In this document: positions 17,036 through 26,481 of the stretch, piece by piece
Numbering within the stretch: position 1 is the first letter of the stretch
How the letters are laid out: each line of letters starts with the position of its first letter
Source: Bradyrhizobium diazoefficiens
GTDB taxonomy: Bacteria; Pseudomonadota; Alphaproteobacteria; Rhizobiales; Xanthobacteraceae
DNA: 64,000 bases
Direction: 5' to 3'
NCBI RefSeq assembly: GCF_018131015.1
Contig: NZ_JAFCJJ010000023.1
Coordinates: 1 to 64,000 of the forward strand
The notes under the pieces: model-generated
The model's input: the letters and a program-made list of their open reading frames with translations, nothing else
The model's database searches: none
Told to the model about the DNA's origin: nothing
Translations under genes and position numbers: made by a program

Positions 17036-17095
17036 GGGCGAGGCGATGCCTGCTATATCTCTACGAGCGGGACGAAGCTGATCGGCGCCGGCTAG
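17036..17095 (+). repeat. decayed second copy of the recG 3' end
   Basis: About 60 bases align with the last 72 bases of recG with a few substitutions and two gaps (about 4 and 8 bases). One frame reads LLYLYERDEA and, after a frameshift, another ends LIGAG-stop exactly as recG does. It has no upstream recG sequence and cannot be functional. It lies 3.6 kb downstream of the intact end and resembles the displaced target end left when a segment integrates at the 3' end of a gene; see findings. Bases 16904-17035 hold no recognisable gene. Confidence 0.7.
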
Positions 17096-17131
17096 CCGGG
17101 GCCCCAAAACCAATGGCGGTGTCAACGCGCC

Positions 17132-18451
17132 ATGCCCAAGAAGATTGTGATTGCGCGATCATCGGCCGCTGCGTGCGCGGCGGGACTGTTCGCGGCCGCG
17201 GTTGCGTCCTCGGTCGCCGCCCGCGCACAAGGCGCCGCGCCCGATGCAGCGGTCGCTGCGCCGGCGCAGAGCGCGGACGATGAACGCCGCTTCATGCACG
17301 GGATCGGTACGGCCGGCGCGCCAGCCGGCAAGACATGGGTGTTTTTCAGCAGTTCGGGGCTGCCGCCGCGCGGGGCGAACCGCGACGGCAGCTGGCCGCA
17401 TGACGTCTATGTCGGCGAATGGTCATCGGGCGATCCGCATCTTGCGCGCATGCGCATTTTCATCAGGCGGCCCGAGGCACAGGAACCCGTGTCGGTCGCG
17501 CAAAACACCCGCGGCAACATCTTTGTCACTTTTGAGGATGGCTGGGACGCGCCGCGCAGCATCAGTCAGCGATACGGCGTGTATCGGAAGAACCTGACGC
17601 CGATCAGGCCATATCCGCAGGATGTCAGGTCCGGCGGGCATTCCGGACACGTGGCCGCAATCGGCGAACAGTTCGTCGTGGTCTATTCGGAGGGCTGGCT
17701 GGAAGGCGGCGGCCTCAACGACAAGGGCACGGGCGACGGCGTCTACGCCAGCGTCTACGATGGTCGGGGCCGCTTGCTGAGGCATGTCGCGGTCGCGGTG
17801 CATGCACGCCAGGATTGGCCTGTCATTGCCGGATCGGCGCGCAGCGCGCTCGTGGTCTGGCAGAAATATATTCCCCCCACCTCCGCGATGCTCGAATACG
17901 CGCTGCTCGATCCCAGCACTGGCAAGCTGACCCGTCCGGCCCCGCCGATCGATCCGCTTCGCGCGCAGGACTACGCCTACGCCGCAGCCTATGTGCCGGC
18001 CATCGACCGCTTCATGGTCGTTGCGACGCGCGACAGCGGCCGGGCGGTCGCGTTCCTGATCGACGGTGCCGGCGGCCGCACCGCGGAGCTCGACTGTCTG
18101 CCGGCGGTCATGCGCGAAAGCGACATCACCGTCGACGGTCAGGCCGCCTACCTGCCGACGCAGGATGGCCGGCTGATGACGCTGGCGCTGCAAGGCGACA
18201 GCATCACGCTGCGCGGGATGCAACAGGCCCCGTTCGCATGGGGCAGCGCGGGCATCACGGGCATCGTCAGCGGTACCGCTGCGCTGCACGTCGTCTCGCT
18301 GTCGCGGGACGGCCTGCGCGAGGCGGATTTCGACACGCGCAACGGCGTGGCTGCCGCTCCCACAACCTCCGGATCGTGCCCGCGGCGCAATTGCACGCGA
18401 CGCGCGATTCGGCGCCGCAAGTTCGTCATCAAGCCCGGTCAGCGGCGCTGA
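17132..18451 (+). CDS. secreted protein of unknown function upstream of pga
   Basis: 439 residues, function not recognised. A signal peptide (SAAACAAGLFAAAVASSVAARAQ) is followed by a soluble domain with repeating beta-strand-like blocks (GKTWVFFSSSGLPP, NIFVTFEDGWD, GEQFVVVYSEGWLEGG, ARSALVVWQKYIP, IDRFMVVATRDSG), suggesting a beta-propeller built from 45-60 residue units. The last 35 or so residues are unusually Arg/Cys-rich (SCPRRNCTRRAIRRRK) and look like out-of-frame translation, so a frameshift near 18350 is possible. It is on the pga strand, 200 bases before pgaA, and could act on the exported polysaccharide; that is inference from position only. Confidence 0.6.
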   Translation: MPKKIVIARSSAAACAAGLFAAAVASSVAARAQGAAPDAAVAAPAQSADDERRFMHGIGTAGAPAGKTWVFFSSSGLPPRGANRDGSWPHDVYVGEWSSGDPHLARMRIFIRRPEAQEPVSVAQNTRGNIFVTFEDGWDAPRSISQRYGVYRKNLTPIRPYPQDVRSGGHSGHVAAIGEQFVVVYSEGWLEGGGLNDKGTGDGVYASVYDGRGRLLRHVAVAVHARQDWPVIAGSARSALVVWQKYIPPTSAMLEYALLDPSTGKLTRPAPPIDPLRAQDYAYAAAYVPAIDRFMVVATRDSGRAVAFLIDGAGGRTAELDCLPAVMRESDITVDGQAAYLPTQDGRLMTLALQGDSITLRGMQQAPFAWGSAGITGIVSGTAALHVVSLSRDGLREADFDTRNGVAAAPTTSGSCPRRNCTRRAIRRRKFVIKPGQRR

Positions 18452-18651
18452 CACGATCGTCATCCGTCTGCAACGCGTTTGAAAAAACTTCAGCCACCTC
18501 GCCGGTTCGCCACATTTGCGGCAAGTCCCGAAGGGATTTCTGTTTGACGCTCTTCGGATTCGGCGCGTGCTCTCGTTCGGGCACGAGCCAGGTGCCCCGT
18601 CTACTCGGTCGAAAGACATCAGGTGTATCGCGCTCACAGGCTCGCCTTCTC

Positions 18652-21072
18652 ATGAAGTTTGCCCGTCGATGGATCATTGCGGGCTGGATCGTGATCGCGG
18701 GAACAATCGGCACCGAACAAGCGCTGGCACAGACTGTCACCGAGCGACGTGAGGCGGCCGTACTCCAGTCGCGAGCCGGTCACTTGAGCGAAGCCATAGA
18801 CACATTGCGTGCGATGCTTGCAGCCGGCGAAGAGGACGGTCTCGTCGCGATGGACCTGACGGCACTGCTGCAGCAGGCCGGCAAGTCGGGCGAGGCGATC
18901 CGCGCCTTCGACAAGGCGGCTCTCGCCGAGCCTCCTGACTACGCGCTGCTGGCCGCCGCGCGCGCCTATCGCGATCTCCGCCGCTACGGCGAGGCGGAAA
19001 AGCTGACGCGCCAGGGACTGAAGCGTTTCCCGGATCAGACGGTCTGGCCCTTGCTGCTGGCGCTGGTGCTGACCGACGCCGGCCGTCCAAAGGAAGCCAT
19101 CGAAAGTCTTGGCCGGCCCGAGGCGCAGAAAGCACCACCCCTCGAGAGGTATCTGGCGGAAGGCTACGCCTGGCGCAGGGCCGGCGATCCCTACAGGGCG
19201 ATATCCGCCTACACCGACGCGCTCAAGCTCGCGCCAGCCAACCAGGAGGCGCGTAGCGCAGCGGCCTCGCTTCTCGCGGGTGAAGGCGGGGCCTTCGGCG
19301 CGGTAGCGCTGGCCGGGACCACACCGCCCTATGCCCCGGCCCAGGCTGCCGAGATGGTCCGTTGGGGTGCGGACACGCGGCCTGCCGATCCGGCGCACCG
19401 GTTCGACGGCACCGACGCCGCAATCGCACGACTGGACCGGCTGCTGGCCGAAAGGCCGCCCCCATCGGCTGGAACCCGACGGCGCCTGCGCCTCGATCGC
19501 CTCGTGGCGCTGCGGGATCGCGTGCGGATGCGGGAGGTGGTTGAGGAAGGCAACGCCTTGCGGGCGCGGGGGCCGCTTCCGCCCTATGCCGAGGAAGCTT
19601 ACGCCGATGCACTTCTTTACCTGCGGCGGCCGCAGGAAGCACGCGCGGCCTATTGCAGGGTCCTGGCGGCAGATCCGAAAGAGCTTTCGGCCGAGGCGCG
19701 TCTGGCGGCGCGCTACGGCTTGTTCCACGCCTCGGTCGAGGCCGAGGATTTTGACACCGCCTATGCGGTGATCGACGCGGTGGTGAACGATCAACCGATC
19801 TGGCGGACCTACAACGACTCGCCCGCGCGCCATGCAAACACCGATCGCGCCAATGCCGAAGTCGCGGCGGCAAGCGCGCGGTATTTTGGAAACCAGCTCG
19901 CCGATGCCTGGGCCCGCATTACCCGGATTGCCGACGCTGCGCCCGCCGACAAATCGGCCAGGCTGACCGTCTACCAGGTCGCCCATGCGCGAGGTTGGCC
20001 TCGGCGAGCAAGGATAGAAGGCGAAATCGCAGCGAGCCTCGACCCTGATTCCGTGGGGACGAAGATCGCGCTGGCGGAAATTGCCATCGCGGACTACCGC
20101 TTTGCCCGCGCGCAGCGCATGGTCGGCGATCTCCTGGCGCAATTCCCGGAGGATCTGCATGTGCAACGGCTGGCGCGTGAACTCGATGCGAACCTCGGCT
20201 GGCTGGTGGAGACCGAGGCGAAGCCGAGCAAGTCCAGCGGCGGCGGCGCCAACGCCGCGGGCCAGGCGCTGACCCTGCAGACCAGGGTGACCACCCCGCC
20301 CATCGCCGACAACTGGCAACTGTTCGCGGTCACCGATTATGCCAATGCCAATCCGCCCGAGGGGTTTGTCCAGCGCGGCCGCCTCAGCGCCGGAATCGCA
20401 TGGCGCAGCTCCGACTTCACGGCAACGCTGTACCCGAGCCAATCCTGGGGTACGCTGAGCAAAGCGGGCGGCGGCGCGACGCTGGACTGGTCAATGACCG
20501 ACCAGTTCAAGCTCTCGTTTGCCGGCGAGCTGTTTTCCTGGGACACCCCGCTGCGCGCATTGCTGCACGGCATAACGGCCGACTCAATCGCGACCAAGGC
20601 AACCTATCGCTGGGACGAGTCGCGCAGCCTGTCGGGCAGTTTCGGCTATATGCCGTTCACGGACGGCAACCAGCGCTTCATCGCCGGCGCCATCTACGCG
20701 CAGAGGCTGATCAACATTCCGCACTTCGATCTGACCGCAACCGGCGAAGTCTCCGCCTCGCGCAACAATCGCCCGGAGGCACCCTACTACAATCCCGACA
20801 GCGATCTTACCGTGGACGCCGGTCTGCTCGCGGAGCATGTACTCTGGCGGCGCTACGACACGAGCCTGGTCCAGGCTTTTTTGGTGAACGGCGGGCTCTA
20901 CGCCGAGGCGCATCACGGCACCAACGTCATCGCGACGGTGAGCTACGAGCACCGCTGGCGCTTCGAACCCTACATGGACTTGCACTACGGAGTACAATTC
21001 ACCCGCAGGGTCTACGATGGCTCGGTCGAGAACACCGGAACGATCACGCTGGGTGGCAGGTGGAGATTTTAG
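18652..21072 (+). CDS. pgaA: poly-beta-1,6-GlcNAc export porin PgaA
   Basis: 806 residues, almost the length of E. coli PgaA (807). A signal peptide (IIAGWIVIAGTIGTEQALAQ) precedes tetratricopeptide repeats from about residue 30 to 510 (for example AGKSGEAIRAFDKAAL, AGDPYRAISAYTDALKLAP). A C-terminal outer-membrane beta-barrel of alternating polar/apolar strands ends in TITLGGRWRF, a terminal aromatic residue as in outer-membrane proteins. The TPR part binds partly deacetylated PNAG in the periplasm and the barrel exports it. The ATG at 18652 places the signal peptide first. It is the first gene of pgaABCD and pgaB starts two bases after its stop. Confidence 0.93.
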   Translation: MKFARRWIIAGWIVIAGTIGTEQALAQTVTERREAAVLQSRAGHLSEAIDTLRAMLAAGEEDGLVAMDLTALLQQAGKSGEAIRAFDKAALAEPPDYALLAAARAYRDLRRYGEAEKLTRQGLKRFPDQTVWPLLLALVLTDAGRPKEAIESLGRPEAQKAPPLERYLAEGYAWRRAGDPYRAISAYTDALKLAPANQEARSAAASLLAGEGGAFGAVALAGTTPPYAPAQAAEMVRWGADTRPADPAHRFDGTDAAIARLDRLLAERPPPSAGTRRRLRLDRLVALRDRVRMREVVEEGNALRARGPLPPYAEEAYADALLYLRRPQEARAAYCRVLAADPKELSAEARLAARYGLFHASVEAEDFDTAYAVIDAVVNDQPIWRTYNDSPARHANTDRANAEVAAASARYFGNQLADAWARITRIADAAPADKSARLTVYQVAHARGWPRRARIEGEIAASLDPDSVGTKIALAEIAIADYRFARAQRMVGDLLAQFPEDLHVQRLARELDANLGWLVETEAKPSKSSGGGANAAGQALTLQTRVTTPPIADNWQLFAVTDYANANPPEGFVQRGRLSAGIAWRSSDFTATLYPSQSWGTLSKAGGGATLDWSMTDQFKLSFAGELFSWDTPLRALLHGITADSIATKATYRWDESRSLSGSFGYMPFTDGNQRFIAGAIYAQRLINIPHFDLTATGEVSASRNNRPEAPYYNPDSDLTVDAGLLAEHVLWRRYDTSLVQAFLVNGGLYAEAHHGTNVIATVSYEHRWRFEPYMDLHYGVQFTRRVYDGSVENTGTITLGGRWRF

Positions 21073-21074
21073 CC

Positions 21075-22793
21075 ATGCCTCGGTGGATTTGCATCCTGCT
21101 CCTGGTTTTCATCGTGGCCGAGGCTCGTGCGGAGCCGGCCGGCCAGCGCTTCGTCTCGATCGCCTTTCACGATGTGGTCGACCGTCCGGCCGATCTCAGT
21201 ACCGACGCCGTGACGACCAGCACGCTCGTGCAGTTCTTCGACTGGCTGAAAGGCACGGGGTGGACGGCAATATCGCTGGACGATGTTTCGGCCGCGGCGC
21301 GCGGCCAGCACAGGCTTCCGGAAAAGGCGATCCTGCTGACCTTCGACGACGGCTACAAGAGCTTCTATACGCGCGTCTACCCCCTGCTCAAGGCGTACCA
21401 CTATCCCGCCGTGTCCTCCCTGGTCGGAAGCTGGATGGAGGAGACCACGGACGGCACCGTGCTCTATGGCGACAAGAAGGTGCCGCGCACGACTTTCATC
21501 TCGTGGGACGAGGCGCGGGAGATCGAAGCCTCCGGCCTCGTCGAATTCGCTTCGCACAGCTACGACCTGCACCACGGGGTTCAGGCCAACCCGCAAGGCA
21601 ACATCGTCGCCGCCGCCATCACCTGGCGCTATGACCCGCAGAGCCGAACCTACGAGGACGACGCCCAGTATGAAGCCCGCATTCGCGCCGATTTGACGCG
21701 CGCGCGGGCCATGATGGAATCCAATCTCGGACATCCGCCGCGCACGATGACATGGCCCTACGGGCGCTACACCGGTCCCGCGCTGGACGTCGCCAAGGAG
21801 CTGGGCTTTTCCTTTGCGCTGACCCTGGAGCCGGAACCGGCCTACACCTCCGATCTCCATGCGATCCAGCGCTACTTTCCGAGCGACAACCCGAAGCTCG
21901 GCGATGTCGTCCGCAATCTTCGCTTCGAGCCGGAGCGTCCGCGCACGTTGCGCATTGCCTGTCTTTCGCTCGATGCGCTCGCCGCCGCCGGCGGCGGGCG
22001 AGCGCAGGATCGCAAGCTCGGCCAGATCATCGAAGGTTTGCGCGCGCTCGGAACCAACACCGTCGTGATCGACGCCAACGCAGCCTTGCCGTCAGCCACG
22101 GCACCGCTGGGCGCCCTGTATTTCCCGACCACGATCCGGCCGCTGCGCATGCGCATGGACCTGCTTGGCCGCGCAACATGGCAGATCAGGACGCGCGGCG
22201 GCTCCGATGTGTTCGTGCGCCTGCCGCTCGCGGCCGCCGCCGCGGCAGTCGGAAAGAGCAACGTGCCCCGGCTTGTCGGCGAGATGCTGCGGCACGTTCG
22301 CCCCGACGGCATCGTCATCGACACCCCGCTGGCCGCCTCCGACGGCGCGATTGTCGCTGACCGGCCCGAGATCATCCGGGCCCGGCGTGCCGCCCTGGAC
22401 CCGAAGCGGCTGAATAATTCCGCACGGCTTGGCCTTGAGGCCTATCGCGCAGCGGCCGCCATCGATCCGCGGCTGCGCCTGATGCTGATGATGCAGCAGC
22501 CGGGCGGCCCGCCCGGCTGGGCCGACATCGGCCTGCTGCCCCCCGCCGAGGATGCCTCGGAGATCGCGGAGGTCGCAGGATACTTGCGAGCCGAAGGATG
22601 GTTGCGGCCCGAAATGTCCGCCCGCGTCGCCTTCGCCCTCCCCGTCGTGCCCGATCGACAGGTCGAGGCGCTGCGGCAGGCGCAGCGACTGGGCGCATCG
22701 GCCTTCGCCGTGTGTCCGGGGACACCGGCACTGCCGCCATCGGCAGAACTCTCGGCGGCCTTCTCCGCCGCGAGCTACCCCTATCGACCCTAG
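21075..22793 (+). CDS. pgaB: poly-beta-1,6-GlcNAc N-deacetylase PgaB
   Basis: 572-residue exported carbohydrate esterase 4 enzyme that partially de-N-acetylates PNAG, a step needed for export. The signal peptide is ICILLLVFIVAEARA. Metal and catalytic motifs are visible: LTFDDGYKSFY near residue 90, SHSYDLHHG near 160 and TWPYGRY near 226. The C-terminal region (from about 300) resembles the PgaB glycoside-hydrolase-like domain, including RPDGIVIDTPLAASDGA, but is shorter than in E. coli (672 residues total), so hydrolase activity is less certain. It has no visible lipobox cysteine at the signal cleavage site, unlike the E. coli lipoprotein. Confidence 0.92.
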   Translation: MPRWICILLLVFIVAEARAEPAGQRFVSIAFHDVVDRPADLSTDAVTTSTLVQFFDWLKGTGWTAISLDDVSAAARGQHRLPEKAILLTFDDGYKSFYTRVYPLLKAYHYPAVSSLVGSWMEETTDGTVLYGDKKVPRTTFISWDEAREIEASGLVEFASHSYDLHHGVQANPQGNIVAAAITWRYDPQSRTYEDDAQYEARIRADLTRARAMMESNLGHPPRTMTWPYGRYTGPALDVAKELGFSFALTLEPEPAYTSDLHAIQRYFPSDNPKLGDVVRNLRFEPERPRTLRIACLSLDALAAAGGGRAQDRKLGQIIEGLRALGTNTVVIDANAALPSATAPLGALYFPTTIRPLRMRMDLLGRATWQIRTRGGSDVFVRLPLAAAAAAVGKSNVPRLVGEMLRHVRPDGIVIDTPLAASDGAIVADRPEIIRARRAALDPKRLNNSARLGLEAYRAAAAIDPRLRLMLMMQQPGGPPGWADIGLLPPAEDASEIAEVAGYLRAEGWLRPEMSARVAFALPVVPDRQVEALRQAQRLGASAFAVCPGTPALPPSAELSAAFSAASYPYRP

Positions 22794-22861
22794 AGCGATG
22801 CGAGGCGGATCGATCCGAATGGTGACAACGACGAAGAGTCATCCCGCGCCAGGGCTGGATC

Positions 22862-24124
22862 ATGGATAGCACCACGACCGAGATGGCGCTGACGGCGATT
22901 GCGGCTTTTTGCTTTGGCTATCCTTTTGTCATGGCATGGTACTGGATGCTGGGAGGTGTGCTGTTCTACATTTTCCGGGAGCGCCATATGGCAGCGCCGG
23001 ACCACCCACCGTCCCTCGAGCAATGGCCACCAATTTCGATTCTGGTGCCTTGCCACAACGAGGCGGACAATGCCGCAGAGACCATGGAGGCGGCAGCCGC
23101 CGTCGATTATCCGGAATTCGAGGTCATCGCCATCAACGATGGCAGCCGCGACAACACCGCCGAGGTGCTCGACCAACTCGCCGCGCGGATTCCAAGACTA
23201 AGGGTTGTCCATCTCGCCTCGAACCAGGGCAAGGCGATAGCCCTCAACGTCGGTGCGACACTTGCCAGTCACGAGCTGCTGGTGTGCATCGATGGCGATG
23301 CGCTGCTCGATCCGCATGCGCTGCGCTGGATCGCGCACGCTTTTCGCCTGGGCACTGTCGGCGGGCTCGGAGGCAACCCGCGAATCCGGAACCGCAGCAC
23401 GCTGCTCGGGCGGCTGCAGGTCGGCGAATTCGCGGCGATCATCGGCCTCATTCGGCGCGCGCAAACGGTGTACGGCCGGCTCTTCACCGTCAGTGGGGTG
23501 ATTTGCGCGTTTCGCAAGCGGGCGCTAGAACAAGCGGGTTGGTGGTCGCCGCGGACCTTCACCGACGACATCGACATCACCTGGCGGGTCGAGCTGGCAG
23601 GCTGGCGCGTCATTTACGAGCCAAACGCCCTGGTCTGGATCCTGATGCCGGAGACGCTGCGTGCGCTGTGGCGGCAGCGTCTGCGCTGGGCCCAGGGCGG
23701 CGTGCAGATGATGCTGGCATTCTTCCGCCCCCTGATCACCGGCCGCACGTCGTCGCTGTGGCCGACCTACATCAACTACGTTCTCAGCGTGGCCTGGTCG
23801 TATGTCGTGCTGTTCAGCCTCGGCGTCGGGATTCTGTGGGCGCTGGGACTGGGTCCGTCACGCGCCCTGCCTGCCTCCCGGATCGTGCCGGAATGGTGGG
23901 GATTGACGCTGGCGCTCACCTACCTCGTGCAGGCGCTGGTCAGCCACCTTCTCGACAGCCGCTACGAGCGGGGAATGCTGCGCTCGCTGTTCTGGGTGAT
24001 CTGGTATCCACTGGCGTTCTGGCTGCTGACCGCGGTGACGGCCGCCGTGGCACTGCCGCTCGTCCTGCTGCAGCCGAAGAAGGAGCGCTCGACCTGGATC
24101 AGCCCGGATCGAGGCCTGCGATGA
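22862..24124 (+). CDS. pgaC: PNAG synthase glycosyltransferase PgaC
   Basis: 420-residue inner-membrane GT2 glycosyltransferase that polymerises UDP-GlcNAc into beta-1,6-GlcNAc. An N-terminal membrane helix is followed by the GT-A core: ISILVPCHNEADNAAETM, INDGSRDNTAEVL, the DxD region CIDGDALLDP near residue 144, FTDDIDITWR near 234 and QRLRWAQGG near 272. Three C-terminal helices (SYVVLFSLGVGILWALGL, LTLALTYLVQALVSHLL, WYPLAFWLLTAVTAAVALPL) complete the synthase channel. Its stop overlaps the pgaD start as ATGA. In E. coli PgaC/PgaD are activated by c-di-GMP; a c-di-GMP-receptor-like protein lies about 16 kb upstream. Confidence 0.95.
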   Translation: MDSTTTEMALTAIAAFCFGYPFVMAWYWMLGGVLFYIFRERHMAAPDHPPSLEQWPPISILVPCHNEADNAAETMEAAAAVDYPEFEVIAINDGSRDNTAEVLDQLAARIPRLRVVHLASNQGKAIALNVGATLASHELLVCIDGDALLDPHALRWIAHAFRLGTVGGLGGNPRIRNRSTLLGRLQVGEFAAIIGLIRRAQTVYGRLFTVSGVICAFRKRALEQAGWWSPRTFTDDIDITWRVELAGWRVIYEPNALVWILMPETLRALWRQRLRWAQGGVQMMLAFFRPLITGRTSSLWPTYINYVLSVAWSYVVLFSLGVGILWALGLGPSRALPASRIVPEWWGLTLALTYLVQALVSHLLDSRYERGMLRSLFWVIWYPLAFWLLTAVTAAVALPLVLLQPKKERSTWISPDRGLR

Positions 24125-24588
24125 ACGGCGCACGCAGGCCCTGGCCCCCGCTGGTCGTCTCCGCAGACGTTCCACGCCTCGTGAAGTGGCGCGATCTTCT
24201 GATCACTTTGCTCATGTGGGGTTTTTTCATCGTCCTGCTCGACACCGAGTTCGAGTTGCTGTTCAGCCGATACCTCGAGTGGCTCGGAGTGATCGATGCC
24301 GACATCGATCCCCATTGGACCAGATATTTCAGGCTGCTGGTGCCGTATCTCCTCGCGGTAGCCGTCGTTTTTGCAGGACTGCTGCTTTTTGGCCTGCGGA
24401 CGCTCCTGCGTGGTCAGCGCGCGCTGTTGCTGCGCCAGCCTGACCCGCTGCAAATTGCTGATGAGGCTCGCCGATCCGGCCTCGACGAGACCGCGCTGAT
24501 CGCGGCGCGCCAGCGGCGGATCGTCACCGTTCAGATCGACGCCGACGGCAGCTATCGCATCCCCGATTTGCCGCCGAAGGAGATCTGA
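24121..24588 (+). CDS. pgaD: PNAG biosynthesis membrane subunit PgaD
   Basis: 155-residue small membrane protein that pairs with PgaC and is needed for its activity and c-di-GMP response. Two hydrophobic helices are visible (DLLITLLMWGFFIVLL and LLVPYLLAVAVVFAGLLLFG) with a short cytoplasmic C-terminal tail (LDETALIAARQRRIVTVQID). Position after pgaC with an ATGA overlap is the main support, because PgaD sequences diverge strongly. Bases 24589-24676 hold no clear terminator. Confidence 0.87.
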   Translation: MNGARRPWPPLVVSADVPRLVKWRDLLITLLMWGFFIVLLDTEFELLFSRYLEWLGVIDADIDPHWTRYFRLLVPYLLAVAVVFAGLLLFGLRTLLRGQRALLLRQPDPLQIADEARRSGLDETALIAARQRRIVTVQIDADGSYRIPDLPPKEI

Positions 24589-24676
24589 GGGGTTTCATTT
24601 TCCGTAGCCTTTTCAAGGCCCGGTCACCTTTGCATGGGGTTGTTTTCGACTTTTTGTTCGGAGTCTGGCCTTTGGC

Positions 24677-25537
24677 TCAGAGCTTCCTTGCCCGGCTCTT
24701 CTCCGCGAACGCCTTCAGCAGCGCCGCGTCCGTCCCCTCGCCGTTCGCATCGTCGGCCAGATGCTCGAACCAGCGGGCAAAACCCTCATAGATCTGGCTC
24801 GCCGGATGGTCGGGTCCGAGGAAGCCGGAAATTTCCCGCATCTCCGCGACCCAGCGATAGGCTTTCGGGATCATGTCGGGCAGCGCGACCTCGAGCCGGG
24901 CCAGGACCGCCGGCTGGCTCAGCGCGAGCTCGTCGCGCAACGCGTCGGCCGCGCCGGCCTTCGTCGCCGCGACCACCATGGCCGAGCCGATGCCGGCGAG
25001 GCCCTTGACGATGCCGGCGTAGGACATTTTCAGCGCGGACGCCGCGCCGACCGGTCCCTCGACGATCCGCACGTCGAGGCCGAGGTCCTTCAGCACGGAC
25101 ACATCCCTGGCGTACTCGCCGGACATGTAGAAGGCCGGGCTCTTGCCGCCGGGCTGCGGCGGGAAGCCGATGATGCCGGCATCGACGAACGGCGCCTGCG
25201 CCGAGCCGATGATCTCCTCTATTCGCTGCACGGTGTCGACATTGACGGCGTTGCAGTCGACCACGATCGGCTTCTTCTCGCGCCGGACGATCAGCGACGC
25301 CAGGCGTTCGGCAAGCGCAACGGCCTCGCCCGGCGGCACGATCGAGAGGATGATATCGGCCTCGGCAATCGCATCGTCCTCGGCGCAGATCATGCCGGCG
25401 TCCGCTGCGCGCTTCAGCGTCGCTTCGCTGCGCCCCTTGAGCGAGGTCAGAACGCGCGCGCCGTTCTCACCGAGGCGGCGGGCCACGGCGCTGCCCATCG
25501 CACCGGGCGCGAGGATCGCAATGGTGGTCTTGGACAT
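24677..25537 (-). CDS. NAD(P)-binding beta-hydroxyacid dehydrogenase-like protein
   Basis: 286-residue member of the 6-phosphogluconate/3-hydroxyisobutyrate dehydrogenase superfamily, with a C-terminal domain of the DUF1932 type. The N terminus TIAILAPGAMGSAVARRL is the dinucleotide-binding loop; ADIILSIVPPGEAVALAERL and KPIVVDCNAVN follow the family pattern; and PFVDAGIIGFPP replaces the usual DAPVSGG. The candidate catalytic Lys lies in SALKMSYAGIVKGL. Substrate unknown. It is convergent with pgaD and probably not part of that operon. Confidence 0.8.
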   Translation of the reverse strand: MSKTTIAILAPGAMGSAVARRLGENGARVLTSLKGRSEATLKRAADAGMICAEDDAIAEADIILSIVPPGEAVALAERLASLIVRREKKPIVVDCNAVNVDTVQRIEEIIGSAQAPFVDAGIIGFPPQPGGKSPAFYMSGEYARDVSVLKDLGLDVRIVEGPVGAASALKMSYAGIVKGLAGIGSAMVVAATKAGAADALRDELALSQPAVLARLEVALPDMIPKAYRWVAEMREISGFLGPDHPASQIYEGFARWFEHLADDANGEGTDAALLKAFAEKSRARKL

Positions 25538-25624
25538 CGGGCACTCCGGTTCGCATTCAAACCGGAAGAATAGCAGAGGAGCGGGACGCCCGCGCGAACG
25601 CGGCCATCTCCCGGCGGAATGGCT

Positions 25625-26395
25625 CTACTCCACCTTCGCAGGCTCGGGCGCTCGCGCCGAGGCGTTGGCGATGCGCGCGGCATTGGCCATGCCCGCGAGC
25701 GCAGCCGCCTTGTTCGGATCCGGCACCGAGCCCGGCTGCACCACCCCGGCCGACATGATCAGGGTCGCGGCCTCATCAGTACTGATGTCGACCTCGATGA
25801 CCTTGCTCCTCGGCACGTAGAAGAAGAACCCGGTGGTCGGGTTCGGCGAGCACGGCAGGAACACCGAGACGTGCTCCTCCTGTCCCGGCAGGCTGCGCGC
25901 GATGTCCTCGCTCGGCGATTGCGAGATCAGCACGATCGACCACATGCCGGGCGAGGGAAACTCGACGAGGCCGACCTTGCGGAAGCTCGAGCCCTTGCCC
26001 GAGAACAGCGTTTCGAACACCTGCTTCAGGCCGCGATAGATGGCACGCACGGCCGGGATCCGGCCGAGGAACGTCTCGCCGACATCGACCAGCGTCCGCC
26101 CGATCAGATTGGCCGCGAGGAAGCCGACCAGCGTCAGCGTGAAGAATGCGACGATCAGTCCCCAACCGGGGACGCCATAGGGCAGATAGGTCTCGGGCCG
26201 GTAGGCCAGCGGCACGAACGGCCGCACCACCCCGTCGACCCAGGTGACGAACCACCAGACCAGATACAGGGTGATGGCGATCGGCCCCGTCACGACGAGG
26301 CCGGTCAGGAAATAGTTGCGGAAGCGGCCCATCACCCCGGTATGCGGTTCCGGGAGGGGATCGAGAGGCGCAGGCGCGTCGTCGCGGGGGGTCAT
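25625..26395 (-). CDS. DUF502 membrane protein
   Basis: 256-residue DUF502 family protein with two transmembrane helices (RNYFLTGLVVTGPIAITLYL and VPGWGLIVAFFTLTLVGFLA) and a cytoplasmic C-terminal domain. That domain contains the conserved IPAVRAIYRGLKQVFETL, GLVEFPSPGMWSIV, VSVFLPCSPNPTTGFFFYVP and STDEAATLIMSAGVV blocks. The family is widespread, often beside recG or glmS in alphaproteobacteria, and has no established function. It is on the same strand as glmS, 87 bases upstream-to-stop. Confidence 0.88.
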   Translation of the reverse strand: MTPRDDAPAPLDPLPEPHTGVMGRFRNYFLTGLVVTGPIAITLYLVWWFVTWVDGVVRPFVPLAYRPETYLPYGVPGWGLIVAFFTLTLVGFLAANLIGRTLVDVGETFLGRIPAVRAIYRGLKQVFETLFSGKGSSFRKVGLVEFPSPGMWSIVLISQSPSEDIARSLPGQEEHVSVFLPCSPNPTTGFFFYVPRSKVIEVDISTDEAATLIMSAGVVQPGSVPDPNKAAALAGMANAARIANASARAPEPAKVE

Positions 26396-26481
26396 TCGGG
26401 TTCCAGATCGGTCGCAGCAAACAAGCTAGGGACTTCTAGCAGGTTTTGGAAGACCACGAAGCGATCCGGCCGGTATTCTGC

